A stretch of DNA of 64,000 nucleotides from Podocnemis expansa (lineage: Eukaryota > Chordata > Testudines > Podocnemididae). Numbering within the stretch: the first letter of the stretch is position 1; the number at the start of each line of letters is the position of its first letter. Shown here in pieces: positions 34,173-46,171 of this stretch. The translations under genes were made by a program, and so were the position numbers. The notes beneath the pieces are model-generated. The model was not told the DNA's origin. It worked only from the letters and a program-made list of their open reading frames with translations, and ran no database searches. Where the stretch lies: NCBI GenBank assembly GCA_007922195.1, contig ML681992.1, positions 276,075 through 340,074 of the forward strand, written 5' to 3'.

Positions 34173-34855
34173 TCACTTTCTCACAGCAACAGGGTCACTT
34201 CCGCGACAGTCCTGTAAAAGCTTGTCAATTTCTCTCACAACTTCCTCTGCATCCACTGACTCTCTCCCTAGATCCCGATTTGAACGGTCTAACTGCTCCA
34301 GAACAGAGTCCATCTCACTTGAGTCTCGACTCACTCGGGAATGTACATCTGCAAAGACCCTAGCCATCTGATCTGATGCAATGAATGGAGCGTCTCTTGA
34401 CTGTTTACTAGGTGATAGATATTGACTGTCAGTTGACAAGTACTGGCTGCTTGTTTCAGCCAAGGCTCCTGATTTCACTTCACAACCATCCAGTGGTCCT
34501 TTTGTTGAGGTGCAAGGCTCAATGCATGTCTTGCTTGGGCTGCTCGATGCTGAGGGAACCTCCTGAAGAAGAGGACTCAGGGCACGTTTGGCTTTTAAAT
34601 AAGGTTTAACATTGGCAATGAGAATAGTGTGCTCTCTTTTGTCTTTCCCAAATGTACAAAATGTCTTTTTCCCAGTAGGATTCACAGTTTCGTAAGTCTC
34701 AGTCTCAACATTAGTTTCAACTGTGGGTACAAAGAGATTTGTGCGATAATCTGCATTTTCAGCCTGATTGGTTGTAGGGAACTGTGGCATCCAACACCTG
34801 TCAGAATGACCAAGTACTCTGCATTCATCTGTGCAATTAACACACTCTTCTTGTT
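34173..34855 (-). CDS. PCDH17: Protocadherin-17, 3' terminal coding exon (cytoplasmic tail)
   Basis: 683 nt: two bases of a split codon, 226 full codons and a TGA stop at 34175-34173. The 227 encoded residues (counting the split Glu as 1) match the end of the delta-2 protocadherin PCDH17. They include CVNCTDECRVLGHSDRCWMP (5-24, the Cys-rich motif shared by delta protocadherins), YRTNLFVPTVE, NVETETYETVNPTGKKTFC, a Ser-rich SSQYLSTDSQYLSPS stretch, an acidic helical segment at ~181-217 and the terminus DPVAVRK. FCTFGK (66-71) fits the WIRS pattern that binds the WAVE complex; that use is inference. PCDH17 is a homophilic neuronal adhesion protein acting in axon growth and presynaptic assembly. 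The start is set by the acceptor 'ttttacag'. The frame is undamaged. The ectodomain, membrane segment and upstream exons lie right of the window. Confidence 0.93.
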
Positions 34856-34880
34856 CTGTAAAACAAATAAGAAAAACAAC
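34856..34880 (-). other. PCDH17: Splice acceptor of the PCDH17 terminal exon
   Basis: Minus strand reads a T-rich tract then 'tttgttttacag' directly before the first coding bases 'aacaag'. The junction is phase 1: one base of the Glu codon comes from the previous exon. The upstream frame runs on without a stop for about nine codons, but those residues (VVFLICFT) are not part of the family protein. Confidence 0.85.
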
Positions 34881-35843
34881 CACTCTTGTTATTAGGGGTT
34901 CCTTGAAACTAATGTAGAGGCTATGATCATATCTCAGTGGGCTTGCTTGACCTCTGGTTTCTTAATTATGGAGGAAAAAAGGAATAATTAAAATATTTCA
35001 GGACTGCATAAACTAACTGGTTGAGACAATATATTTATTTAACTCTATTCTCTCAGTATTAAAGAGTCACATAGCCCAAAGGAAGTGAAACGGGGTCATT
35101 AGAGAATCATTCTCAGTAGAACTGAGCTTCATCTGTAAACTAATCTGCTATAGAAATCTGTTAGTCTTTGTTCTGTAAAACTTATCCTAGAAAAACAGTG
35201 AACAGTACTTAAGGAACTCAAAAGGCATTATCAGGATTAATTTTTCAAATCAAATAACTGAGCAATGACTGACTCTCGAAAATACAAACACTTCATAGAA
35301 ATCAGCTAGGTGCATTTTCATTTTTGTCACCTCTATTTTGTTTGTAATTGTTGTGTTTGGTGACAGTCATGAAATAAAAAGGTTTTCTTAAAAAGCCAAC
35401 TTTTCCTGCTGAGAATAGAAAACTGAATTTTTCTATCTGTATGGTTTTGTATAAGCTTGTCAAAAAAATGCATGCTGCTATTTTATTACCCATGAGAATG
35501 GATCATGTAATCAGTTTCCCTCTTTTTTGTTTTGGTGAAAGTTTGTGGAAATGGATTTGCTCAATACATACAATTTGGAAGAATGATAAGCCTTGACACA
35601 CTATTTGAAGTGATAATGCTTTTAGCCGGGATTTTTATATTTCTATTTTATTAAAGAAATTACAGAATATGGTTAAATACTTTTTCTACTGAATTTTTAG
35701 ACTAAATGTGGATATTTCTGGCCCTATAATTCAGTTCAGAGGCATACAGGAAAAAAAAAAAGATTGATCAATGGAGGGACTTAAATTTTAATATAAAACT
35801 TCTAGTGATCCTACCACTTAAAGAAAACCACAGTCCCAGAATA

Positions 35844-36335
35844 AGAGGGGGAAAAAAAAGGTAAGGAGTCTTGTGGCACTTAAAGACTAACAGATTTATC
35901 TATCGCATGAGCTTTCATGGGAGAATATCCCACTTCATCAGACGCTTTGAAAAGGGAGAACTTACAGAATTGGATGAAAATAATGCAAGGGAGTGTAAGA
36001 CATGGGGTCAGGTCATACTGCAAAAGCAAATCAGAGGATTTGTAAGGATTCAAACTCCAGAAAACAGCACACGGAGGGGGAGGATGTATGCTGTTTCCTC
36101 GAATTCGAATCCTTACAAATGCTCTGATTTGCTGTTGCAGTACGAAATGATCCCATGTCTTACACTCCCTTGCATTATTTTCATCCAATTCTGTAAGCTC
36201 TCCCTCTTCAAAGCATCTGACGAAGTGGGATATTCTCCCGTGAAAGCTCATGCGATAAATAAATGTTACTTTTTAAGTGCCAGAAGACTTCTTGCTTTTT
36301 TTGCTTTACTAGACTAACATGGCTGCCCCTTTGGA
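35844..36335. mobile_element. PLE-derived foldback element with 14-bp target duplication
   Basis: 492 bp between perfect 14-bp direct repeats acagtcccagaata (35830-35843 and 36336-36349). Two PLE terminal arms are joined tail to tail: left ~35860-36080 and right ~36083-36320 are near-complete inverted copies, so both strands give similar open frames (148 and 123 codons) that are not genes. The right end carries the extra terminus GACTAACATGGCTGCCCCTT. No endonuclease or RT remains. The transcript of either strand would fold into a long hairpin about 1 kb upstream of the PCDH17 terminal exon. Confidence 0.92.
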
Positions 36336-37014
36336 ACAGTCCCAGAATAGGTGCTTAGGCTTCCTGTACAGTGAATGGAAAGAAATTAAGGGCTGGTGAC
36401 AACAGAATCATAGAAGATAAGGGTTGGAAGGGGCATCAAGAGGTCACCTAGTCCAACCTGTGCGCAAACCCCAACAAAACCATCCCAGCCAGAGTTTTGT
36501 TAAGTCAGGCCTTAAGAAGCTACTAAGGACGGAGCTTCCACCACCTCCCTAGCTAACTCATTTAAGTGCTTCAGCACCTTCTTTGTGAAAAAGCTTTTCC
36601 TAATACTGTATCCAACCCAGACCACCCTCACTACAGCTTGAGACCATAGTTTCTAGTTCTGTCATTTGTCACCATTGAACAGCCTAGTTCCATCCTCCCT
36701 GGAACCCCCATTCAGGTAGTTGAAGGCCACTATCAAATCCTCCTCACTCTTCTGTAAAATAAACAAGCAGAGTTGCTTCAATTTCTCCTCATAAGCCATG
36801 TGCTCCAGCTCCCAATTATTTTTGTTGCCCTTTGCTGGACTCTCTTCAATTTCTCCACATCATTCCTGCAGTCGGACTCCCAAAACTGGACACAACATTT
36901 CAAATGTGGCTTCATCAATGCCAAATACAGGGGAATAATCACTTACCTCAATCTGTTGGCTTTGTTCCAATTAATGCAGCGCCATATGCCTTTAGCCTTC
37001 TTGGCAGTAAAGGC

Positions 37015-37430
37015 CAGTGTTGGATCAGGGTCCGCAGGGCCCCTGGGCCTTGTCCCACTGGTGGGTCTTCCTCCCTCACCAGCAGGCCAGTGCTGGAGAT
37101 GGGGGCTGGGGCCAGCACTGGGTTTGGGGGAAGGGGGCCGGGGCCAGGGCCAGATGCTGGCTAGCTCCCAGGGGTGGTGGGGCCAACTCAAACATGCGGT
37201 GAAACTTTCAGTGTGGCCCAAAAGGCCATGCCCAAGGCCAACTTGCGTGAGAGAAAGTTGGCCCTACCACCCCCGGGGGCCAACCAGCCAGTCTGTGGCT
37301 GGTCCAGGGGCAGGGAGAAAGCTCAGGACCTGGCTTCTGGGCTGACCTGCTCCACTCCCGTTCCCTGTGCTGATCTGCTGGCAAGGTGGAGCACCCCCCC
37401 CCCCTTGGCCCCTGCGATAATCTGCCTCTG
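37015..37430. mobile_element. GC-rich non-autonomous hAT element (copy D), inside CR1
   Basis: 416 bp with target duplication gtaaaggc (37007-37014) versus ataaaggc (37431-37438), 7 of 8. The interrupted CR1 reads continuously once the insert and one duplicate are removed. The right end in reverse, CAG(A)GGCAGATTA...CAGGGGCC, relates it to the copy at 6692-7253. No transposase. Confidence 0.82.
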
Positions 37431-38850
37431 ATAAAGGCAAACTGTGGCTCATACAGAACGTCTTGTCCACTGTGCAGGTCCTTTCCTGCAGAACTGCTAT
37501 CTAGCCAGTCATTCCCCAGTCTGTAGCAATGCATGGGATTCTTCCATCCTAAATGCAGGAATTAATACTTGACCTTGTTGAACCTCCTTATATTTCCTTT
37601 GACCCTATCCTCCAATCTGTCTAGGTCACTCTGTATTCTATTCCATCCTCTACGCTTCCAGGTGCTTGAAATTGAGGACCAACACCATGGCTTTTCTATG
37701 GACTATGATGAACCTGACTGGTCTGTAGTTCCCTGGACACTCTTTCTTCTCTTTTTTAAAGATGGCAATATATGTTTTTCTTCCCAATCATCTAGGATCC
37801 CTTCAAATGCCAAGAGTTTTCAAAGATAATGGCCAATGGCTCTGCCACCACATCAGCCAATTCCCTCAGCACCCTCAAATGTACTGCTTCTGGCACCTTG
37901 GAGTTGTGCACGTCCAGCTTTTCTAAATAGTCCTGAGCCTCTTCGTTCACTACTGAGAGCTGCTCACCTCCTTCCTATTCTGTGCTGCCCAGTGCAATGC
38001 TATAGGAACTTATGTTTTTGTGAAGACAGGGGAAAAAAATGAAAATAAAAACATGAGTACTTCAGCTTTTTCCACATCATCTTTGATCAGGTTGCCTTCC
38101 CCATTCAGTAAGGAGCATACGTTTTCCCTGACCACCTTCTTGTTACTAACATACTTGTAGAAACCATTCTTTTTACCTTTTATGTCTCTTGCTAACTGTA
38201 ACTCCAAATGTGTTTTTTTGCCTTCCTGATTTCGCACCTGCATGCTCAAGCAATATATTTATACTCCTCCTATCATCTGAACATACTTCCACTGCTTGTA
38301 AGGTTTCTTTTTGTGTTTAAGCTAACTGAAGATTTCTTTGTTAAGCTAAGCTGGTTGCCTTCTACATTTGCTATTCTTTCTGCCCACTGGGATGGTTTGT
38401 TCCTGCATCCTCAGTAAGGTTTCTTTAAAATACAGCCAGCTCTCTTGGACACCTATCCTCCCTCATCTTAGCCTCACAGGGGATCCTGCCCATCAGTTCC
38501 ATGATGGAGTCAAAGTCTGCTTTTCTGAAGACTGAGTTCCATATTCTGCTGTTCTCATTTCTTCCTTCTGTTAGGTCCCTCCTCTTAATATCTCATGGTC
38601 ACTGCTGTTCAGGTTACCAACCACTTCCACTTCCCCACCAATTCTTCCCTGTTTCCTTATGATCTAGTGATCTATACCATACATGCACCATGACATCCTC
38701 CTTGTTACTCTTACCTCTAAACTTAACTCATTCTCAAACAGGCTTTTCTCTGGTTTCATACTGGAGCCCTGAGCAGGCATATTGCTCTCTCTCATATAGT
38801 GAAACACCTCAACTCTTTTTCTCTGTCTGTCCTTCCTGAACAGTTTATAC

Positions 38851-40240
38851 TAGTGGTTCCAAACCTTCTTCGCTTGAGAGCCACGGATATAATTTTTACA
38901 ACCTTGAAGAATCACTAGTCTCTGTCAGCAGATCTCCCGTACCTGCAGCCAGATGGAAGGAGTCAGCAAGGAAATTGCCTCCTCACTGATCTCCCATCTT
39001 CCTGGTTGCAGCAGGGAAACTGCTCATATTCTGTAGCCCTGTGCATTCCACCTGGGTCCCTAGACAATGGCTTCCTTCTACAGTCAGGGGGAATGAAGAT
39101 CTGTGCTCCCTGTCTTCTGTCTCCAACAGGGACCCCAGCACCTATGGACTCAGCTGGAACACTTTACCATGATCCCTGCTACAGAGAGGAGGAGGAAAGT
39201 GTTGATCTTCTATCCCCTTGACTGCAGCAAGGAGCCGCACTGGTTTTTTAGGCCCACAGAAATGACTGGTTCCTTAGATTAGCAGTTCCCAACCACTTTG
39301 TTACAGCCCAGTGGTGAGTGTGTCTTGGGCTAAAAGGCCCCCATCCTGCCATCACAGAGCTGCGGTGGCAGAGAACTGTGGGATGCAACATTGACTACCT
39401 GCATGTAGGAGGCACTTGCCAAATCACATAGCCCCAGGTGGGAGATTTGAAAGGCTCCCTAGCCCCAGAAGAGAGAGAGCAAGCCTAGAAGTGGGTTCCC
39501 TCACTCTTTGTATATAAGGCCACTGTTGGGGGTTGTGGGCAATGCTGGGGCCTGGCCGGGGACTGGGGCTGCTGCTGGGGGTTGCAACTGGGGCTGGATC
39601 CACTGCGGGAAGTCTGCTCCAGTGCTGCAGCTCGGCTCAGGCCTATTCCAGGGATTAGAGACCACTGATGGAGGCCACTCTGGGGTTTGAGGCCCACTCT
39701 GAGGGTTAGGAGTTACTGCTAGGGACTGCTCTGGGGTTAAGGACCATGATTGGGGACTGAGGTCAGGCTTGCTGCCAGAGGTCAGGGTCAGAGTCAGGGC
39801 AGCCGCCAGAGGCCTGTTCCTAGGGCCAGACTCACTGTCTGGCGGTCAAGGCCACTGTAGGGGTCAGGACTGTGTCCTGAGGAACTGGCCAGGGCTGTGG
39901 GACTGCAGCCATGGATCATGGTTGGAGCTGGGCCTGCTGCTAGGAGCCCACCTCATGGCTGTGACCTGAGGTTTAGGCTGTGGCAAGCAGCCAGAGCCAG
40001 AGCTGGGGGCCTCTGTGGGGGCCAGAGCCCAGGCCTCTGGGGGGGAAGAATTGGGCTCACAAGGGGTCCTTGCTGTGTCATGAAGAGTTGGGAACCCTCC
40101 CAGTTGTTTTGCAACCCAGAGAAGGTTGAGTACCCTTGCCTTAGACAGTGCCCTGCACCCAGCAGGAGGGGAGCCGTAGGCCACTTTGTAAACCTACAAG
40201 GTCTACTTTTGGCCCTCAGGGCACAAGTGGGGAACTACTG
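38851..40240. mobile_element. hAT element E, inside CR1, itself interrupted
   Basis: Perfect 8-bp target duplication gtttatac (38843-38850 and 40241-40248). Ends TAGTGGTTCCAAACC and, in reverse, CAGTAGTTCCCCAC. Its own sequence is 38851-39279 plus 40147-40240; the middle is hAT F with one duplicated octamer. The left half shares blocks ('cctcctcactgatctcc', 'ccacctgggtccctag') with the element at 46172-47033, so they are one family. Non-coding. Confidence 0.9.
39280..40138. mobile_element. hAT element F, nested inside hAT E
   Basis: 859 bp with target duplication ccttagat (39272-39279) versus ccttagac (40139-40146). Ends TAGCAGTTCCCAACC and, in reverse, CAAGGGTACTCAACC are imperfect inverted repeats. 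The GC-rich body is built of loosely repeated 'ggggctg/ggccactg' blocks and has no transposase; the 126-codon frame is a composition artefact. Confidence 0.78.
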
Positions 40241-40654
40241 GTTTATACCCATCCATAATAGTGCTCCAGTCATGTGAGTTACTCCACCAAGTCTCATTTA
40301 TTCCAATCACATCATAGTCCTTTGTGCCAGAACTTCCAGTTTCTCCAGTTTCCAGGCTTCTTATGTTCATGTACAGGCACCTAAGATAACTAGATGGTTA
40401 CCATTATGATGGCTGTGGTCCCCTTATATCTTTCAGCTACTGATTAGAGTACTCAGTCAGGATGTGAGAGACTCACATTCAGTTTTCCACACTGTCTGAT
40501 GCAAATAAGGGGCTTGGTCTTCCTCCTCCCATGAGATTGCCTGTACCATTTCTGACATTTTCTGAGGCCAGTCTCTCCTGTGGTGTTATGCGTAAGTATT
40601 TAAATATGCACAGGGCCAAAGAGAGAGAGTGAGAATGACTCTATAGTCCATTAG

Positions 40655-40715
40655 TTAGGGCATTCACCTGGGAGGTAGGAGATCCAGTCAGTGGTCTCCA
40701 ATGTCTACTTAATTA
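40655..40715 (+). mobile_element. tRNA-like SINE head fragment
   Basis: 'tagtccattagttagggcattcacctgggaggtaggaga' resembles the A-box half of the tRNA-derived head found on reptile SINEs ('cagtggttagggcactcacctggg'). The B box is degraded and no body follows. Confidence 0.4.
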
Positions 40716-40728
40716 ATTATTAATGCAC

Positions 40729-41189
40729 AACTAGCTGTAACCCATCAAAAATGACAGGGGAAAATCACAAGGGATTTTAAGAAATATTTATTTTAATTGA
40801 TTAATAGCTCTTAAATTACAACATTTTTTGAAAAAGATCTATGGTCAGCTAAAACTTTTCCTTGGTAGTTTGTATTCTTCATGTAAACTTCCACATTTTC
40901 ATGGTTTCTTCCCTGAGTGAGTGCCACATACAATTGTCTGAAGAGTCAGCGTGAAATACTGGAAACAGCTGAAAGCATAGCTGAGAGCTTTATAATTTTG
41001 ACATGTTCCAAAGGGGCAGCCATGTGACCAAAGTGAACCCTGCCTGGGTTTCACTGGCTGTTACTGTCCAATTTTTAAATCCTCAGCTATTTTGCCTTTA
41101 TGAATTACAACGAGGTATGCAGCTCCTTGGGAGCAGTTGATTGAGTCACCTCTGACATCACAATGGCCTGTTACATGGTACACTTCACA
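40729..41189 (+). repeat. Unclassified dispersed repeat, copy 1
   Basis: About 460 bp beginning AACTAGCTGTAACCC. It is the reverse complement, with good identity throughout, of 60815-61335. No coding capacity, terminal repeat or duplication was recognised. It contains TTCCAAAGGGGCAGCCATGT (41004-41023), the same 20 bases as the terminus of the PLE family. Confidence 0.82.
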
Positions 41190-41234
41190 TCATGCATGCA
41201 CATAGCAAATTAAGAGAGTTGCTGGTAACAAAAA

Positions 41235-41297
41235 TAAATAAATAAAATAAAATAAAATAAAATAAAATAAAATAAAATAAAATAAAATAAAATAAAT
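41235..41297. repeat. (AAAAT)n microsatellite
   Basis: Pure AAAAT pentamer array of about twelve units. Confidence 0.95.
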
Positions 41298-41299
41298 CT

Positions 41300-41640
41300 T
41301 TGTGCACCCTCTGGCTGATTATATAATCTGGCCTGTATGGGCAGACTCTGGCCCGCACCAGTGGGACAGCTGGTGAGCAGCGCTGCCACCACCATTGCCT
41401 GCGCCACAGGGGAGCTGAGCCGCAGCACCTGTGGTCCCCTGCCCTTGCCCCTGCTGGGGAGCTGCTGTGGCTCCATCCCCCTGCCAGGATACAGCCACCG
41501 ATGGGGAAAGGCAGCCCTGGTAGGGAGCATCAGGGCTGTAGCTGGATTCCGGCCCCGGGTAGGTAAGTGTCTGTGGACCTCTGGGGATCCCCGGACCACA
41601 GGTTGGGAACCACTGGCTTAGAGGGAACATTGCCACCAGC
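41300..41640. mobile_element. GC-rich hAT-like fragment
   Basis: GC-rich block whose right side ends 'ggttgggaaccactgg' (reverse: CAGTGGTTCCCAACC), a standard hAT terminus, followed by 'ttagagggaacattg', a terminus of the family at 26879-27085. Two nested decayed hATs are likely. The left ends are not resolved because the AAAAT array abuts. Confidence 0.5.
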
Positions 41641-44600
41641 AGCTGTTTTGTGTGGATTTAGGGTTCTCTGGTAATGCCTCTTGGATTGGGTTCAACAGCC
41701 AAGAAAGGCAAAGGAACACCTAGCTAGAGAATTTTGTTGGGGCTGCAGTGTAAGACAGGTGCTCAGATGCCTTCGGGGATATAAGTGTGTTTATGATCAC
41801 TGGCAGAAATGTGTGTGTCTATGGGACTGTAATGAAGGAAATTCAGAAACACTAAAGTAGCAGACAGGCTCTAAATCTCTTGTTTTGTTTTGTTTCAAGA
41901 ATTTTGTAGCTACAAAAAGTCTTTATATCTGAAATTCCAGTTGGTCTAAAAAGTTCAAATTTATCTTTGAGATCTTGAAATATGGTCTTGATGCTGAAAA
42001 ATGCTGAGCACCTATAACTTCTACCAAGTTAATATTAAAGTGAATTTAACCAATGAGGATCAGGCAATAACTATTTAATAATCATAAAACACACATCGCT
42101 ATGTATGACATACGTAGACACAAACTACACAAAGCCAAACACAGATGAAAACTCAGGTATCTAGAAGAATTAAATACTATAAAATAGCATCAATCACTTA
42201 CACATCTAAAAAAATGAGACATGGATGAAGCTTGAGTTAAACTTAATTAACACTGTGCTACATCACTTTATGGTGAGGTAATTTAATTCATGGGGAGAGA
42301 GTTAACCTAGATATAATATTAATAATCATTTACAGAGCACTGTGAATACATGCAGTGCTCTACACAGGCTCCTGACCCCAAAGAGCTTAAAATCTAAGGC
42401 TGACAAGAGAAACAAATATGAGACAGAGTACATTGCTAAAGGGGAGAGTATGGAGAGATTCTGAGGAAGAGAACACAGCAGGAAGGATTTATTAAAGAAA
42501 TGAACAGAGGATCTCTGGAAAACAAGAAGTTGGACACTCTTTACCCAACACTGGGTAAAGATGGTGAAACACAGGAAGCATAAGAAGAAAATGAAAGGAA
42601 CATAGGGAAAGAGGGCTAGCAAGGGCTTAAAGACTGGAGCTGAAATTTGTGATGCCTTTTTTTACTCTTTATTAATCAAATGACACTGATTCCATGTACG
42701 TACATATGTACACAAAGTTGCTTGGTGATAAAAATGCAGACCTACACAGATAAATTATATTTTTTATCTGCCTGCATTTAACCAATTAGTCCCTTCTAAC
42801 AGAAGTACTTGAACATTCCAGCCCCTTTGAGCAGTTTCAAAAGAACCAAACGAAAAATAAGGAAGCTAAAGTAGAATGCTCTGCACTACATAATAAAAGA
42901 TAAAGGAATTCTCTCCACTTCCCTATACATCTTCAATCATTCTATCAAAGCAAGTAGGCCCTGCCTCCTTTCTTACAAACTTTCACTCATATAGAAAAGG
43001 GCAGCACTCTTTCTGAACGTTTTTAGCATATGTACATGTGCAGAGCCTATCAGGCACTGACAAACTCTGATAGTAGGTCATATCTTAAAAATCAGTGCAT
43101 ATGTGCCAACTATTTTAAGACACCTGTACCATCATAGACAAATTTTATGAAACCAGTAAAATGTACACCTACAAAGAAGAAAATATTCCTGATAAATTTC
43201 AAGTTTCTAACACCTAAAATGTTCGCATGCCATGTGTTCCAATCCAATTTAATGTTTTCAGTCTCAGAATGTTTTAGCCTTTTTAACTTTCAGGCTGAAG
43301 TCTGGGTGAATTGTTCTTAGTCCAAGGGTTACTTATTAACAAACAAACAAACAAACAAACAAACAAACAAACAAACAAAAACAAAAAAACCCAAACAAAA
43401 CTATGTCAGACTTTTTTTTAGAAGTGGAATTGAGAATTTTCATACATGAAAACTGGGTTTTGTTCATAGTCTCCCAGTCTTAAAAGTGGCTGAAGCAGTT
43501 TAATTTTTTTTTTTTCTGAAAAGAAGTAGCTTTTGAACTGAGGAAGAAGAAGAGAAAAAAAAAAGCCAAAGATAAAAGCCCCTCTAAAATAATAAGACTG
43601 AAAATACTGTTTAGAACGGAAAGCTTATGAAACGTTAACTACCGACCTCTTTATGCATTCTTTTTACTCTGTCTCATTATCTGTAACACATGGTGGGGGG
43701 GGGGGAACTACGGTTAAGATTTGCAAAGCTGGCTAGTAGCTTAACTATGTAACTCCAATTAACTTCTATGTTCCATAGTCAGGTTTGAAACTGCCTACTA
43801 TATGGATATATGTGTGTGCATACATATGAAATGTTCACATGTATATATGGGTGTGTAACTCTTATACACTATTTCACTCTTCTCTTACACACTATTTGCA
43901 CCCTCCTCCTGTTTTACACAAAGAAAATAATCTGTTATCCATTAGATTTAGCAATCCCTTTAAATAAAATGAATACTTATCTTTATATATCATCTTACCC
44001 TCTAATTTCCTGAATTGGCTAAAGTTGTTTTTATAGTTGCATTCATATTTGCAGTATTGACTAACAGTCCCTTTCTGTTCCTTGGGCATCCTAGCACTGA
44101 CTGAATTAAATATGAAGCAAAAAACGGAGAGAACAGTTTTGTGAGGAAAAAAAATACAAGTTGACCTTGAAGGGAAAACCACCAGCAGTGCATGAGCGTT
44201 TGCACTACATTGTTGAAAATCTGTAGCTTTTTACTTCTCTCTTTTATGTTGCATCATAGGAAGCAGATTTGGAATATTGATTATCATACATTATAAGCTG
44301 CTCACCTCACCATTAGCTTGTAATTTTGACTGCTACTGCTAGCAGACAGTGAAGAAAATCGAACAGCCACTTTTGTACTAGCAGCAGAAACTATAAACAC
44401 AAAGTGAACTATCACCACCAAGGGCCAAATTAGTATTTATGAGAAAACAGAATCAATTTAAAGGTAGAAATAAATATATAAAATAGGTCATATGTAGCAC
44501 TATACAGCAAGATGCACTGGATGGGTGATATGCACAATTGGTCTTTATCTCTACACTTGTCTACCTCCTGTTGAAAATAAACCTTTAACAGTCCAAGGGT

Positions 44601-46171
44601 GTACAATAAACAGCAACAGCCAGGAGACTTCCCTCAGTCTCTGGAGCTTTAAGGGTAAACACTCAGAAGTGCTTTATGCACTTCAGGGAGAACAAATCCT
44701 AAAATAGACCTGCTAAATTATCAACCACCGAAAGAAAAGGAAACAAGCTACCTGGCAAATGATAGTCACCTAGATTGGAAATCTGTAGCAGAAAAAGACC
44801 TAAGATAGTCCAGGATGAATTTGTGCTGGCAAAATGTAGACTGTACAATGCAAGATATGTATTTCACTAAAAATATGCTACATCTGAGATGTTTTACGAT
44901 ACAACAAAAGTCAATGCAAAAATGGTCTTTGAGCTATCCTTAAAATTAAAGATGCACTTCTGTTCTTCCTTTTATTCCCTACTCTTTCCCTATCCCTCAT
45001 AAAATAAAATAAAAACAGTAGTTTCACCACAATTCTCTATACAGCACAAATATACTGCAGTACAAAGATAACTAATTAGTGGCTGAATATTACTGACTTC
45101 TTTCATATGGCTAAAAAACAGGAAATCATGATTTGACTCATTAATTCTTAAGTGTCCTCTTTATAATCTCCAGGTAAATTTAATATAATTAGAGTTTTTT
45201 AATCCTAACAATGATTCAGTATAGCTAACCTAGCTTTCTGACTGCTGTTTCACTTTAAATGGCTCTTAGATGTCTATGTTAGATTGCTTTTAAAATAAAA
45301 CAAAAGATTAAAAAAAAATCTGCCAAGAAACATCTTATGTTTATAATCTCCAGGTCACTACAGTTTGTGTCAAGTTACTATACATAATGTAATGGTGTAT
45401 GTTTATGTATGTAAAACTGACTTCACTTGCATATAATAAATCATATAAAAATAAATAAAACTAAAACCACAATATCCTAAATTCACACTTCAGTGAGGGA
45501 GACAGCTTTTGGCCTATTATGCCTTATATTGAATGACTTGGTAAATGATGGCTCATAAGCATTCTTTGCTTTGAATTTCATTCTCATAGCATTTGGCATG
45601 TGTAGCCAAGCTTCACCATATGTGCATTTAACCGGGTTATATAAGAACAAAGACAAATAGATTTTATAGCAGTTATATAAGTTAAAGATATATATTTTAG
45701 ATAAGTAAATAAAGAATGCTTATTTTTCTCTCATTTATGGAAAACAAATTAAAAAATCAGCAATTTCTTATGCATATGCTGTTATAGTTTTGGTGTATGC
45801 TAGCATATGTTCATAATTCTGACATAGTAATATGCTTATTTTTGTTTCTTCGCTCTTCTTTTAAACAACACCAAACTCCTGGAGGGAAAGGAAGAAGAGT
45901 TTTGACACTGACTTTCCTGGGGCCAAGATTTTACACATTTTTAGCCTCTCCGGATACTGCCACACTCTAATCTACTTGTTTGACCTTAGTCACATTAATA
46001 AACGCTAAAGGTAAAAAATAGGCCCAATCCTACAAATTCTTAGTGATAGGCACAGTCCAACTGAAATCAATGACACTGCTCTTGTAAGCAGGACTATTCA
46101 AATGAGAAAGAATTTGCAGGGCTGGACCCAAAGCTTATATTTACCTACTCTTAAAATATGTGGCTTTAGAT
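41641..46171. other. Intronic AT-rich sequence, no gene recognised
   Basis: About 4.5 kb with a (CAAA)n tract at 43339-43381, A/T-runs near 43383-43435 and 43502, and a G-run at 43693-43706. All frames are below 100 codons without domains. Confidence 0.5.
43339..43381. repeat. (CAAA)n microsatellite
   Basis: Pure tetramer array of about ten units, decaying into A-rich sequence. Confidence 0.94.

Larger units (their letters stand above)
36402..40405 (-). mobile_element. Antisense CR1 LINE, split by three hAT insertions
   Basis: Begins with the CR1 3' tail in reverse ('gaatcatagaagataagggttgg') and continues through the 3' UTR and C-terminal ORF2. RT landmarks follow (38010-38249 on the minus strand includes ARDIKGKKNGFYKYVSNKK and LLNGEGNLIKDDVEKAEVL), then endonuclease-proximal sequence at 40241-40405 ('gtacaggcacctaaga'). 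Stops and deletions interrupt it. Interrupted by hAT D at 37015-37430 and hAT E at 38851-40240. The subfamily differs from the copy at 1-2467; its 3' end resembles avian-type CR1. Confidence 0.88.

Noticed and set aside
35871..36317. 148-codon plus frame and 123-codon minus frame with nearly identical proteins
   Set aside because: The identity is the result of a palindromic PLE foldback; neither is a gene.
39897..40277. 126-codon plus frame in GC-rich sequence
   Set aside because: Spans the right ends of two nested hAT elements and their target duplications.
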